Shown: positions 1-8,671 of the stretch, piece after piece
How positions within the stretch are numbered: the first letter of the stretch is position 1
How the letters are laid out: the number at the start of each line of letters is the position of its first letter
From: Flavobacterium sp.
GTDB taxonomy: Bacteria; Bacteroidota; Bacteroidia; Flavobacteriales; Flavobacteriaceae
Reading direction: 5' to 3'
DNA length: 64,000 bases
Assembly: GCA_015234525.1 (NCBI GenBank)
Contig: JADGMX010000033.1
Span: forward strand, 1 to 64,000
Made by a program: the position numbers and the translations under genes
Notes under the pieces: model-generated
Seen by the model: only the letters and a program-made list of their open reading frames with translations
Told to the model about the DNA's origin: nothing
The model's database searches: none

Positions 1-25
1 AAATAGTTTTCAGAAATTCATTGAA

Positions 26-57
26 AAAGGAGCAGCGAAAGTTGCTCCTTTTTTTTA
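26..57 (+). terminator. Rho-independent terminator of an upstream gene
   Basis: A GGAGCAGC / GTTGCTCC hairpin with a short GAAA-like loop is followed by a run of T. It closes a plus-strand transcript whose gene lies outside the window. Confidence 0.85.
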
Positions 58-115
58 ATTTAAAAGTTTAAAATTCGAACTAAATTAATTGTACCTTTCT
101 GTAAATAAAGGTTTT

Positions 116-541
116 ATGAAAAATATAATTACTGAAATATCAGTTGCAAACGTATTGCTGTTGGTTTGGATTTTTACTATAAATCAGGTGAACGCCCAAG
201 AGCAGAAAAAAGACCCATTAAAGACCAAGATGTCCATCTTTATTAAAAGTGAATCTAACATTATCACGCTGACGTGCGAAAAGGGTTGCGAATGGAAAGA
301 GATCTCGATTAAATCAAGTGATGAGGATCGGCGCGTGATTCAGTCCGGGATAAAAGATATTTTGAAAAAGGAGCCAGTCGACCTTGCAAATTCTGAATTC
401 GTATTTACCATCGAACGGTCGAATGGCGAGATAAAACTCGGCAATTTAAAAGGAATGCGATGGAAAACGCTGACCATTAAATGTCCGGAAAACGCATGTA
501 CCCAAACCATTGATGAGAATGGGGTGACTCAACTTAATTAA
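116..541 (+). CDS. Secreted protein of unknown function with paired cysteine motifs
   Basis: The protein is 141 residues with an N-terminal hydrophobic segment ending in VNAQ, so it is probably exported by Sec. The mature part holds two cysteine pairs, TCEKGC (C-x4-C) near residue 58 and KCPENAC (C-x4-C) near the C-terminus, suggesting two disulfides or a metal site. I chose the ATG at 116; a TTG at 89 is in frame but lies just before the promoter-like box TACCTTTC (92-99). I do not recognise the family. It stands alone between a terminator and a dispersed repeat. Confidence 0.75.
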   Translation: MKNIITEISVANVLLLVWIFTINQVNAQEQKKDPLKTKMSIFIKSESNIITLTCEKGCEWKEISIKSSDEDRRVIQSGIKDILKKEPVDLANSEFVFTIERSNGEIKLGNLKGMRWKTLTIKCPENACTQTIDENGVTQLN

Positions 542-583
542 AGGACGGTTTCGAAAAAACAATGGGCTCAGGCGAGGAGCAAA

Positions 584-672
584 CCCTAGCCCGGATGGGA
601 AGCGGCATCCTTTTTTATGCGCGAGGAACGAGCGTATAAAAAAGATACAGCGGACAGCCGGAAAAGCTTCTA
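584..672 (-). repeat. Dispersed structured repeat, type I, copy A
   Basis: Read on the minus strand it runs from TAGAAGCTTTTCCGGC to CCGGGCTAGGG. The core is TCCGCTGTATCTTTTTT ... AAAAAAGGATGCCGC, and the centre TTTTTTAT...ATAAAAAA pairs. It lies between the 3' ends of the small secreted protein gene and queD. Confidence 0.8.
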
Positions 673-687
673 ATTCTAAAAAGATGT

Positions 688-1137
688 CTAGTTATCTTCG
701 GCAAACCACTCGGCAAACGAGGTGTCGGTTTCCTGCAAACGAAGGCTGTGCAGTTCGATAGCTTGCGGCAGACGGCTTTTGATTTTTTGTGCGAAATCGA
801 TTACCATATTTTCGCTCGTAGGTTGATAATCGACCAGAATTACGTCGTGACCTTTCGACTTTAAGTCGTTTGCCAGTTCGACATGTGGTGTGGTTTGGTT
901 GAAAACAGTGGCGTGATCAAAGCGATCGACAATTTCTTCCTTTACGATTTTCTTGAGATCTGAGAAATCGATTACCATTCCAAATTTCACGTGGTTTCGA
1001 TCCGTTATTGGTGTGCCGATCACCGTAACCGACAATTTATAGCTGTGGCCGTGGACGTTTTTGCAGGCGCCATCGTAGCCATAGAGCGCGTGGCCGGTTT
1101 CGAACGTAAATTGCTTGGTGATCCTGATTTTGCTCAT
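688..1137 (-). CDS. queD: 6-carboxytetrahydropterin synthase (QueD)
   Basis: QueD converts dihydroneopterin triphosphate to 6-carboxytetrahydropterin, an early step of queuosine (7-deazaguanine) biosynthesis in the cytoplasm. The 149-residue protein has the family motif CKNVHGH, which supplies the catalytic cysteine and two zinc-ligand histidines; another ligand is probably the His of TGHAL near residue 16. Length is normal for a T-fold subunit. The start at 1137 is supported by a TACCTTTG -7 box on the minus strand at 1152-1159, which excludes the in-frame ATG further upstream at 1164. No other queuosine gene is adjacent. Confidence 0.93.
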   Translation of the reverse strand: MSKIRITKQFTFETGHALYGYDGACKNVHGHSYKLSVTVIGTPITDRNHVKFGMVIDFSDLKKIVKEEIVDRFDHATVFNQTTPHVELANDLKSKGHDVILVDYQPTSENMVIDFAQKIKSRLPQAIELHSLRLQETDTSFAEWFAEDN

Positions 1138-1151
1138 AACGTAAATTTCGT

Positions 1152-1159
1152 CAAAGGTA
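1152..1159 (-). promoter_or_regulatory. -7 box of queD (TACCTTTG)
   Basis: Exact match to the Bacteroidota TAnnTTTG consensus, ending about 15 bases upstream of the queD start. It decides the start codon. Confidence 0.7.
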
Positions 1160-1219
1160 CTCACTTTTAATTAAATCTTCGGATCGCGATTTTCTAGTGC
1201 GGGCAAAACATTTAATTTA

Positions 1220-1227
1220 TATATTTG
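1220..1227 (+). promoter_or_regulatory. -7 box of tRNA-Ala (TATATTTG)
   Basis: Exact TAnnTTTG match ending 10 bases before the first tRNA base. Confidence 0.75.
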
Positions 1228-1237
1228 CGCCTGAAAC

Positions 1238-1311
1238 GGGGATGTAGCTCAGATGGCTAGAGCGTTTGGCTGGCAGCCAAAAGGTCGTGGGTTCGAGCCC
1301 CATCTTCTCCA
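1238..1311 (+). tRNA. tRNA-Ala (anticodon GGC)
   Basis: All four arms can be drawn over 74 bases. The anticodon stem TTTGG/CCAAA closes the loop CTGGCAG, giving anticodon GGC (alanine, codon GCC). The acceptor stem GGGGATG/CTTCTCC contains the G3-T70 pair that is the alanine identity determinant, plus one T-T mismatch at pair 6-67. The T arm is GTGGG-TTCGAGC-CCCAT. CCA is not encoded. It has its own -7 box just upstream. Confidence 0.96.
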
Positions 1312-1312
1312 C

Positions 1313-1348
1313 AAAAAAAGCCCTTGAAGTCAGTGATTTCAAGGGCTT
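1313..1348 (-). terminator. Terminator of the downstream minus-strand lipoprotein gene
   Basis: An 11-bp stem AAGCCCTTGAA / TTCAAGGGCTT, followed on the minus strand by seven T. On the plus strand it may also stop tRNA-Ala transcription, although the T run there is poor. Confidence 0.75.
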
Positions 1349-1393
1349 CTGCTTTGTAACTAGTAATCTTCAAGCTTTTAGATAGGCTAAAAA

Positions 1394-1894
1394 TTATTTT
1401 GGAAGTGGCGCGCCAACAGTAATGTCGCAACGGTGGCCCGGTTGTCCGTGTGGCGGGTTCATTCCCGGAGCCGTTGCAGTTGCCGCCGATGGATTCAAGA
1501 TCGATGGTGTTGCAGTTGTTGGAGCTGGTGTTGGAGCCGGAGTCTGCATCTGAATTTGATTGTTAGCCGGTTTAGCCGGAGCTGAACTTAATGGCGCGCC
1601 AACAGCGATATCGCAACGGTGACCCGGTTGTCCGTGAGCTGGATTCAGACCCGCTTGCATTTTAGCAGGAGCAGGAGTCATAGTTGAAGGAGTCGACGGC
1701 ATTGGTTGCGCTTGTTGAGTATTTGGCGTAACAGGGACAGTTGTTTGTTCACCCTCTGGTGTTGTTGTGTTTTCAACCGTAGCGTCGGCCTCTGTAGAAG
1801 TTGGTTCTGTTATGCTTTCTTGTGGTTGTAGTTCACCTTTGCAAGAAATCATCGTCATTGCCGAAAGTAGGCAAATGCAAAAAATATTTTTCAT
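1394..1894 (-). CDS. Lipoprotein with two HGQPGHRCDI motifs
   Basis: The 166-residue protein begins with a lipoprotein signal peptide (lipobox MISC, Cys18) and is followed by a Thr/Pro/Gln/Ala-rich linker. Two nearly identical blocks around residues 84-103 and 144-163 each contain NPxHGQPGHRCDIxVGAPL; the second ends the protein. Each block provides two His and one Cys, a plausible metal or thiol site, but no biochemistry is known to me. The low-complexity linkers suggest a flexible tether from the outer membrane. A TATATTTG -7 box sits at 1915-1922 on the minus strand. Function unknown. Confidence 0.85.
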   Translation of the reverse strand: MKNIFCICLLSAMTMISCKGELQPQESITEPTSTEADATVENTTTPEGEQTTVPVTPNTQQAQPMPSTPSTMTPAPAKMQAGLNPAHGQPGHRCDIAVGAPLSSAPAKPANNQIQMQTPAPTPAPTTATPSILNPSAATATAPGMNPPHGQPGHRCDITVGAPLPK

Positions 1895-1914
1895 GTTTAA
1901 AATTTTGAGAATTA

Positions 1915-1922
1915 CAAATATA
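1915..1922 (-). promoter_or_regulatory. -7 box of the HGQPGHRCDI lipoprotein gene (TATATTTG)
   Basis: Exact TAnnTTTG match on the minus strand, about 20 bases upstream of the start codon. Confidence 0.65.
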
Positions 1923-1959
1923 GGATTTTACTCTTAGAGCGCACATTAAAAATTAGTTG

Positions 1960-4900
1960 CTAGAAAAATGCACGTAATTGCACGCTACCGGTGTGAATTG
2001 CGTCACTTGTTTCGCTTTTGCGACCTTGATAATTTAAATTGATATCGAGAAATTCGGTTAGGTTTTTTTGCAATAGCAATTGCCACGTCAGATTTTCGCC
2101 GGGTTGCAATCCTTCCAACATCTGAAAGGCCACCGCCGACATTTGGTCGCCACTAAATTTGTTCTTGTAATAGGAGAACTCGCCGTTGATCGAAATCTTC
2201 CGTTCGCCCGCATATGTAAACGATGTTCCAAGTCGTGTTTGATCTAAAACTTCCTGATCGCCAATCGTATTTTGCTTGTGTTGATACTCATAAAAAATGT
2301 CCCAAGCCGAGTTTTTATTAAACAAATACGAAAGTTTCGGCATCGCCTGATAACCTTCAATCTTGTAATTGCGAGATATAAAACTTTCAGATTCGGCTGA
2401 TGTTCCGAAAAAATTCGCGCCCATAGTCACCAACCAGTGTTTTTTGATCAAATGCGTGTACTGAAGCTGATGTGCGAAATTTCGGCTTTCCTGAGACCCA
2501 ACAGACAACAGATTTCGCGCCCGATTTTGCAAGTAATTATAGGTAACTGAATGGTCTTGCTTTCCGCGATTGTAAAACAAACTATTTCGGAAACTCGAGT
2601 TCAATGCAAGCAGGTTTTCGTCTGACGTGCTAAACGGATTCAGGTTAAAATTCGAATTGCTGCGCTCAATTTTACGATCAACCAAAAACGAGGTCTGATT
2701 GTGAAAATAAGATATCAGCTTTTTTATTCCGGTCGAATTTTGCCATTGCGCGGGATTGAAAGTGACCGATTGTGAGAATTTATTTTGATGCGTTTTTAAA
2801 AAGATTTGGTTCGGAAGAAAGATGCGAACATATTTTGCCAAATCGGGAAACGGTGCAACTTCAAACTCCTCAAGTTCCTGCACGCCATTCGAGTTGTAGT
2901 CATTCCACGTGTAAACTCCTTGACCGGGTTCAACCTCTAAATACGTAAATTCTTGTTGCGGAACCTGCCCCGAGCTGGTCTCGTAAGCGGTTGTGATTTG
3001 TATCAGTTGATTGAAATAAGAGTCGTTGTAAAGAACACGCGAATTGAGTGAGTTTTCGTCTTCGCGGACGTTATCATCGTATTTTAAATTGCGATAATTC
3101 ACAAACACCGACAAACTGCTTTTTTGGGTTTGGATCAACTTCGATTTCAAATAATAGGTATCAGATGTGTTCACCCGATTCAACATCCCGTTTTGAATGC
3201 TGTCATTGCTGCGATTGAGATAACCAAGTTCGACATAAACCCGGGTCGAATCGCCTCGCCCGATAAAACCGCCGACTTCGGTAAACCGCTGACTCAACAG
3301 TGATAATTCGCCCGTTTCTTTACTCTTTTGTCGATTGTCTTCATGCCGCAAGACCGCGCCGATCCAATTTCGCCAGACGTGCAATTTCGCCAGGGAATAA
3401 CTTCGCAAAAAGTCGGATGACGAAAGATCACTATCGCTGTTCAAATACGATGAACTATTGTCAATTGTCCAGTTTCTGGATTTAAAATGTGCTTCGGCAA
3501 CATGACGACTACCCGTAAAATTTTGCGAAAAGTCGAGTTTTTCAAACTGATAGCGCGCTGTTCCGCGAAAAGTCGAATCGGTTCCGGCCAAGGTTGCATT
3601 CACGCCGCTGATAAGTAAACTCTGACTTCCTATCGGATTCACCAAATTCCAATCCCGATCAAATTCGATCGCAAACAATCGTTCGACGGTTCTAAAATTC
3701 GATTGGATGAATTGATAGTTCGCAAATGAGTCAACATTCCACTTTTTTGATAAAATCCGCTGCTTGACATTGATATTTCCCGCTGTTCCGATATTGTCAT
3801 TGTCATCCGCCGACGAAAACAAGTTGACATCGTTGTTGCTTAAACCAACTTCAAAATCGACAATAGTTTTTTCAGACGGATTGTAATTTCCGAAAACCGT
3901 TGCCACCTGAATCTTTGATGGTGGCGTCAGGCGCGTGATCGGTTCGTAATTTCCACTCGGAATCCCGTTTACCGGCGACACATATTGATAAATTCGCCCG
4001 TTTGCAACAGTGTTTGCCAGTTGATAATTTCCTTGATTTTGACCGACCAATGAAAACCTGACATTGTACAAGACAGCCATTGGATCAGTCGAATACTCAA
4101 AAACTTCGACTCCGTTGACCAATATCTTTCGATATAAAATTTTGTTTTCAGAATAAGAATCCTCAAAAGCCGATGGTGCTGTCATTTCATCACGATCGTC
4201 GCCGGCATCGGCCAAAACCTGAACTTGCTCTTCCGATAGATTTTGCTGCAGCGGCTGATTTTTCACATCATTTTCAGAGTAAACATTTCCGCCAATGCTC
4301 CATTTTTCGCGCTGATGCGATACGCCCGCATAGGTCACAAACCTTGTGTAACTTCGTTCGGAATATTGATATTCGACGTTGATTCGCATCTCAGACGTAA
4401 CCGGAAATAACGATGTAAATATGATTTCGCCGGCGTTGTAATCAATTACATAATCATTGCTTTCGCCGCGTTTGAGCAAAATTCCATTGACAAAAACGCG
4501 TTCCGATCCGGAAATGACCAGAACGTACAATTCGTTGTTTGGCCCGCGGAGCTTGTACGGCCCCTGATTTCCTTCCTGACCAACAAACGAACTTCGCGCA
4601 TATTGACCGCGGACAAGCGCTGCCGACGCAAAGATGTTGGTTTTGGCGGATTCGTCACCAAAGGTGTAATTCCCCGATAAACCCTGAACTTTCTTGCTGA
4701 AGTTCAAGAATCTGGACGTTCGGTTTTCCAGAAATAGATCGCCCGCTCGAACCGACCATTTCTCGCCCGCAAGCTCGATAAAGATCTGATCGAATTCATC
4801 CAGTTTCTGAGAATATCCGCCCTCCTGTAACGGAATGTTCGAATCCTGAATCGATGCTTTCAGTGTTACATTACTCGAAATCCGACCAGTAATTTGCAAA

Positions 4901-5379
4901 TCTAAGTTTGAGTTTACCACGGCATTCTGATTGTTGCCGATGGTGATGCCGCGGGTTATGCTTCCCGAAGTGTTCAGTCCGTCGAAGGGAACAAATTTCC
5001 TGATCGGATCCCGGCTGGAGCCATAAATTGTTTGGTTGGCTTCCCGGCTGACAACGCGGCTATCATCGTAAATGCTGTATTTTTTGGTGAGATATTCCGG
5101 ATATTTCAGATATCGCAACGTTAAGGTGTCGGCAGGTCTGAATCCAGGCTGAAACGTCAAAATGCTTTTCTGGAAATCGACGTTGTAGAACGCCGAATCA
5201 ACTTCGCGGCCATCAGAGTAAGTCAGTTTAAAAAAAACGTTATTAATGCTGACGCTGTCGATTTTGATGGTGTCACGATCAACAACAATGCTTCGTTTTT
5301 GATACGGCGTGGAAATTTCCTGAGCGCTGAGCACTGAGCAAAAGCCGATGGCAATCATCAACAGGAAAATTCTAAACAT
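1960..5379 (-). CDS. Very large outer-membrane beta-barrel protein
   Basis: The protein is 1139 residues with a Sec signal peptide (cleavage after VLSAQ). The N-terminal part contains the stretch around residues 135-200 (GSITRGITIGNNQN, then LDLQITGRIS) that I associate with large Bacteroidota barrels resembling parts of the SprA/Slam-like outer-membrane family. The rest is rich in alternating aromatic and polar residues and ends in VQLRAFF, as beta-barrel proteins do. Near residue 830 it has GQGVYTWNDYNSNGVQELEEFE-like sequence, which resembles an EF-hand calcium loop (D-x-N-x-N-G). It is downstream of the aspartokinase gene on the same strand with a 60-base gap. Exact function unknown. Confidence 0.8.
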   Translation of the reverse strand: MFRIFLLMIAIGFCSVLSAQEISTPYQKRSIVVDRDTIKIDSVSINNVFFKLTYSDGREVDSAFYNVDFQKSILTFQPGFRPADTLTLRYLKYPEYLTKKYSIYDDSRVVSREANQTIYGSSRDPIRKFVPFDGLNTSGSITRGITIGNNQNAVVNSNLDLQITGRISSNVTLKASIQDSNIPLQEGGYSQKLDEFDQIFIELAGEKWSVRAGDLFLENRTSRFLNFSKKVQGLSGNYTFGDESAKTNIFASAALVRGQYARSSFVGQEGNQGPYKLRGPNNELYVLVISGSERVFVNGILLKRGESNDYVIDYNAGEIIFTSLFPVTSEMRINVEYQYSERSYTRFVTYAGVSHQREKWSIGGNVYSENDVKNQPLQQNLSEEQVQVLADAGDDRDEMTAPSAFEDSYSENKILYRKILVNGVEVFEYSTDPMAVLYNVRFSLVGQNQGNYQLANTVANGRIYQYVSPVNGIPSGNYEPITRLTPPSKIQVATVFGNYNPSEKTIVDFEVGLSNNDVNLFSSADDNDNIGTAGNINVKQRILSKKWNVDSFANYQFIQSNFRTVERLFAIEFDRDWNLVNPIGSQSLLISGVNATLAGTDSTFRGTARYQFEKLDFSQNFTGSRHVAEAHFKSRNWTIDNSSSYLNSDSDLSSSDFLRSYSLAKLHVWRNWIGAVLRHEDNRQKSKETGELSLLSQRFTEVGGFIGRGDSTRVYVELGYLNRSNDSIQNGMLNRVNTSDTYYLKSKLIQTQKSSLSVFVNYRNLKYDDNVREDENSLNSRVLYNDSYFNQLIQITTAYETSSGQVPQQEFTYLEVEPGQGVYTWNDYNSNGVQELEEFEVAPFPDLAKYVRIFLPNQIFLKTHQNKFSQSVTFNPAQWQNSTGIKKLISYFHNQTSFLVDRKIERSNSNFNLNPFSTSDENLLALNSSFRNSLFYNRGKQDHSVTYNYLQNRARNLLSVGSQESRNFAHQLQYTHLIKKHWLVTMGANFFGTSAESESFISRNYKIEGYQAMPKLSYLFNKNSAWDIFYEYQHKQNTIGDQEVLDQTRLGTSFTYAGERKISINGEFSYYKNKFSGDQMSAVAFQMLEGLQPGENLTWQLLLQKNLTEFLDINLNYQGRKSETSDAIHTGSVQLRAFF

Positions 5380-5439
5380 AAGTTGTATAACGGATTGACC
5401 GTAAAAGTAGTGTGTTACAAGCTTTTTATCAGCTAAAGG

Positions 5440-6687
5440 TCAATCTTTCACAACCAATTGCAAGGTTTCTCGACTGATTTGTTTCAGCAGTACCAATTTG
5501 TTGTGCCCGATTTTCTGCGCCGCCTCATCATCAAAATGCCTGATGGTATAAAGCGCGACCTGATCGTTATAGGCAACTTTAAACTGACCCGAAAGCGCGG
5601 TTTTCAATGCTTCGAAGTTGTTGAACTTATCGTCGACACAGACTGAAAAACTGATAGCCGAGTTCTGAATCAAATGCACTTTCATTTTAAACTTATGTAG
5701 TAAAGCAAAAATTGCCGAGATGTTTTCCTCCATTATAAACGAAAAATCAATCGACGACAGTGATATCAAAAGCTGATTTCGCTTAACGATATAACAAGGG
5801 ACATCGGGTTCAAGATCGGCACCGCGACTCACGCAAGTCCCGTCGAGAAGCGGATTTACGAACGATTTTACATAAAGCGGAATTTCCTTTTTTTGCAACG
5901 GTTGCAGCGTTTTCGGGTGAATCACCGTAGCGCCATAAAAGGCAAGTTCAATCGCTTCCCGATACGAAATGTGTTTCAAAAGCAGCGCATTGTCGAAAAA
6001 ACGCGGATCGGCATTCATCACCCCGGGAACATCCTTCCAAATCGTTACACTGTCGGCATTTAGACAATAGGCAAATATCGCAGCCGAATAATCCGAGCCT
6101 TCGCGGCCAAGAGTAGTCGTAAAATTATTTTCATCTGAACCCAGAAATCCCTGCGCCACATATAGCGTCTTCTTCTTCAACTGCTGGATGTTTTTACGGC
6201 TCTGATCCCAATGAACTTCAGCATCGCGATAAGTCGAATCGGTTTTGACATAATTTCTGACATCAATCCAATTTGTCTTGATTCCGGTCTCTGCTATGTA
6301 ATTTGCGACAATTGTAGACGATATTAATTCGCCAAAACTGACGATTTGATCGTATACAAAATTATAATTCGGTGATTTATTGACTTTTAAAAACGATTCA
6401 AGTTCGGTGAAAAATTTTGCAACTTCCGCAAAAACCTTGTGATTTTCGTCGAATAAATCCAGCAAAATCTGATTGTGATACTTTCTCACTTCCTGAATCG
6501 AAGCCTGTAACGAAGGTGATTTGCTGAAATAATTATTGGTCACAGCCTCAAGCGCATTGGTGCATTTTCCCATCGCCGAAACCACTATTAAAACATCGTC
6601 AAAACCAACTTTTTGCAGCACGTCGACCACATTTTTGATTCCCGCCGCGTCCTTTATTGACGCGCCTCCAAACTTAAATATCCTCAT
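5440..6687 (-). CDS. Aspartokinase
   Basis: Phosphorylates aspartate, the entry step to lysine, threonine and methionine synthesis. The 415-residue protein starts MRIFKFGGASI and shows the amino-acid kinase signatures KFGGAS, GREGSDYSAA (near 205) and DVPGVMNADPR (near 230), then a divergent C-terminal ACT-like regulatory part. It is monofunctional: no homoserine dehydrogenase domain follows. An in-frame extension up to 6759 would translate a dispersed repeat, so I start at 6687, where the first conserved residues begin. Other aspartokinase paralogues may exist elsewhere, so no symbol is given. Confidence 0.9.
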   Translation of the reverse strand: MRIFKFGGASIKDAAGIKNVVDVLQKVGFDDVLIVVSAMGKCTNALEAVTNNYFSKSPSLQASIQEVRKYHNQILLDLFDENHKVFAEVAKFFTELESFLKVNKSPNYNFVYDQIVSFGELISSTIVANYIAETGIKTNWIDVRNYVKTDSTYRDAEVHWDQSRKNIQQLKKKTLYVAQGFLGSDENNFTTTLGREGSDYSAAIFAYCLNADSVTIWKDVPGVMNADPRFFDNALLLKHISYREAIELAFYGATVIHPKTLQPLQKKEIPLYVKSFVNPLLDGTCVSRGADLEPDVPCYIVKRNQLLISLSSIDFSFIMEENISAIFALLHKFKMKVHLIQNSAISFSVCVDDKFNNFEALKTALSGQFKVAYNDQVALYTIRHFDDEAAQKIGHNKLVLLKQISRETLQLVVKD

Positions 6688-6700
6688 TTTTTGATGTTGT

Positions 6701-6790
6701 TTTAGGAGCTGTTTCCCGCCTTCACCTATATCTTTTTCGCCCCTGCTCCGCGATGGCAAAAAAGGATGCCGGCTCTGTCGGGGCTAGGGC
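6701..6790 (+). repeat. Dispersed structured repeat, type I, copy B
   Basis: Runs from TTTAGGAGCTGTTTCCCGCC to GTCGGGGCTAGGGC. The core is CTATATCTTTTT ... AAAAAAGGATGCCGG and the centre TTTTTCGCC...GGCAAAAAA pairs. It ends 13 bases upstream of the aspartokinase start and creates a spurious in-frame extension of that gene. Confidence 0.8.
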
Positions 6791-6972
6791 TACTGCCTTC
6801 AATGCAAGCAAATATACAAATCTGAATGCACTTCTTTGAGCGGTCGGTTTTAAGTTAAGAAATCATTATCAATCAGCAAGTTGCTACTAATCAGCACATT
6901 ATTTCTGTACATTTAATTGAGCCATTTTTAACTTATTTTCAATCATATATTTAATAGTTAATTCCAACGCGT

Positions 6973-8565
6973 ATGAAACGAATTTTTACTCTGCTTTTTT
7001 GCACGACATCTGCATTTGTCGCGGCACAAACTATTGATCTTGTAAAAGACATCCGTCAGGGAATGGGCGGCAGCGATATGTCGCCATCAACCGAATACAA
7101 AGGAAAACTGTACTTCGGTGCAAGCAATTTTTTTGACGGCGATGAACTTTGGGTATCTGACGGAACCGAACCCGGCACTTTCATGTTGAAAGATATCAAT
7201 CCGGAACCATTGAACGGATCCGGTGTTTACGACCTGGTTCAGGTTGGCGAAGTTTTGGTCTTTCTGGCGAGCAATGGCGCAACAGGTGCTGAACTCTGGA
7301 AAACCGATGGGACTTCAGAGGGAACGGTACTGTTAAAGGACATCCACCCAACCGAAAGCAGCAATCCAATGTATCTTTCCCGGATCGGAAATTATGTTGT
7401 CTTCGATGCTGCCGACGGTGTTCACGGCAACGAACTTTGGGTTACCGACGGCACAACCGACGGCACATTTTTGTTAAAAGATATCAATCCAAACGGAAGT
7501 TCGTATCCGTATGGGTTTACCGAGTTTGACGGTCGATTGTATTTTCAAGCCGACAATGGAACCGACGGCGTCGAGCTTTGGGCTACCGATGGAACGCAGG
7601 CCGGGACGGTGCTTGTCAAGAATATTTGGGATGCCGGCGACAGTTCGCCACGCAACTTTAAAACCTTTGGCGATAAACTCTTTTTTCGCGCCGATCACTC
7701 AAACGGCGACGAGTTATATGTGACTGATGGAACCAGCGAAGGAACGGTTCTGTTTAAAGAAATCAATCCCAATCCGAATGAAGGTTCAGGTGTAAACGAA
7801 ATGGTTGAGTTAAACGGAAAGCTCTATTTTCGCGCCCGAACCGATGCTGAAGGAATGGAACTTTGGTCTTCCGATGGAACGCCCGACGGAACAGTTATGG
7901 TGAAAGATATTTTTCCAGGACCTAATGATTCGTTTCCGGGTGCGCTTACGGTTTACAATGAAAAGCTCTACTTTCAGGCGCAAGACAGCCAGCTTAATAC
8001 CGAACTTTGGGTTTCAGACGGCACTTCAGACGGCACCTACATGTTAAAGGATATTCATCCAACATCCTACTCAGCGCCGATCGACTTTCAGGTATATAAC
8101 GGATTGCTGTACTTTATCGCAATCGACGGAACCAATGGCAGCGAAATCTGGGCAACCGACGGAACCGAAGTCGGAACGGCTAAACAGTTTCCCGATATCG
8201 ATCAGGAAAACACTTTTTATCTGATTCCGCATTGGAAGGTCTACAACGGTTCACTTTATTTTAAAGCAACATTTTTAGCAACCGGCGACGAACTTTATAA
8301 ATTAACATCTGAACCGCTATCAGCCAACGATCCGACGGGTAATCAATTTGCAATTTACCCGAATCCTGCAAACTCAGAAATACATCTGTCAATCGATAAC
8401 GATACGATTAGAACGTGCGAAATATATTCGATTAGCGGTCAATTAGTTATCAGCGTGGATTCTGCGGCGCCAATCGACATTTCAAGTCTTTCGGCTGGTC
8501 TTTATCTGGTGAAAATAGAAACCGAAACACAACAAAAAATGGTTAAAAAGTTAATAGTCAAATAA
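6973..8565 (+). CDS. ELWxxDGT-repeat protein secreted by T9SS
   Basis: The 530-residue protein has a Sec signal peptide ending FVAAQ. Eight copies of ELW(V/A/K/S)(S/T)DGTxxGT occur about every 48-50 residues from position 60 on, plus a degenerate ninth copy; this is the ELWxxDGT repeat family, probably a propeller- or solenoid-like extracellular fold. The last 75 residues (FAIYPNPANSEI ... SLSAGLYLVKIET ... KKLIVK) are a type A C-terminal sorting domain of the type IX secretion system, so it should be secreted or surface-anchored. Monocistronic. Confidence 0.92.
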   Translation: MKRIFTLLFCTTSAFVAAQTIDLVKDIRQGMGGSDMSPSTEYKGKLYFGASNFFDGDELWVSDGTEPGTFMLKDINPEPLNGSGVYDLVQVGEVLVFLASNGATGAELWKTDGTSEGTVLLKDIHPTESSNPMYLSRIGNYVVFDAADGVHGNELWVTDGTTDGTFLLKDINPNGSSYPYGFTEFDGRLYFQADNGTDGVELWATDGTQAGTVLVKNIWDAGDSSPRNFKTFGDKLFFRADHSNGDELYVTDGTSEGTVLFKEINPNPNEGSGVNEMVELNGKLYFRARTDAEGMELWSSDGTPDGTVMVKDIFPGPNDSFPGALTVYNEKLYFQAQDSQLNTELWVSDGTSDGTYMLKDIHPTSYSAPIDFQVYNGLLYFIAIDGTNGSEIWATDGTEVGTAKQFPDIDQENTFYLIPHWKVYNGSLYFKATFLATGDELYKLTSEPLSANDPTGNQFAIYPNPANSEIHLSIDNDTIRTCEIYSISGQLVISVDSAAPIDISSLSAGLYLVKIETETQQKMVKKLIVK

Positions 8566-8641
8566 AAATGAAATGCGAATAGCTAGCTGATAGTTAATTT
8601 ATCTGGCGACTTTTTATTGTTTATGTCCGAAAATTTAGCGT

Positions 8642-8649
8642 TACTTTTG
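8642..8649 (+). promoter_or_regulatory. -7 box of fbp (TACTTTTG)
   Basis: Exact TAnnTTTG match with TTG 22 bases upstream (8617-8619), 22 bases before the fbp ATG. Confidence 0.7.
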
Positions 8650-8671
8650 TGCCAACTACAACGATTTAGTA

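Noticed and set aside
6688..6759. N-terminal extension of the aspartokinase (MPSRSRGEKDIG...)
   Set aside because: It translates dispersed repeat copy B; the conserved protein starts at KFGGAS right after the ATG at 6687.
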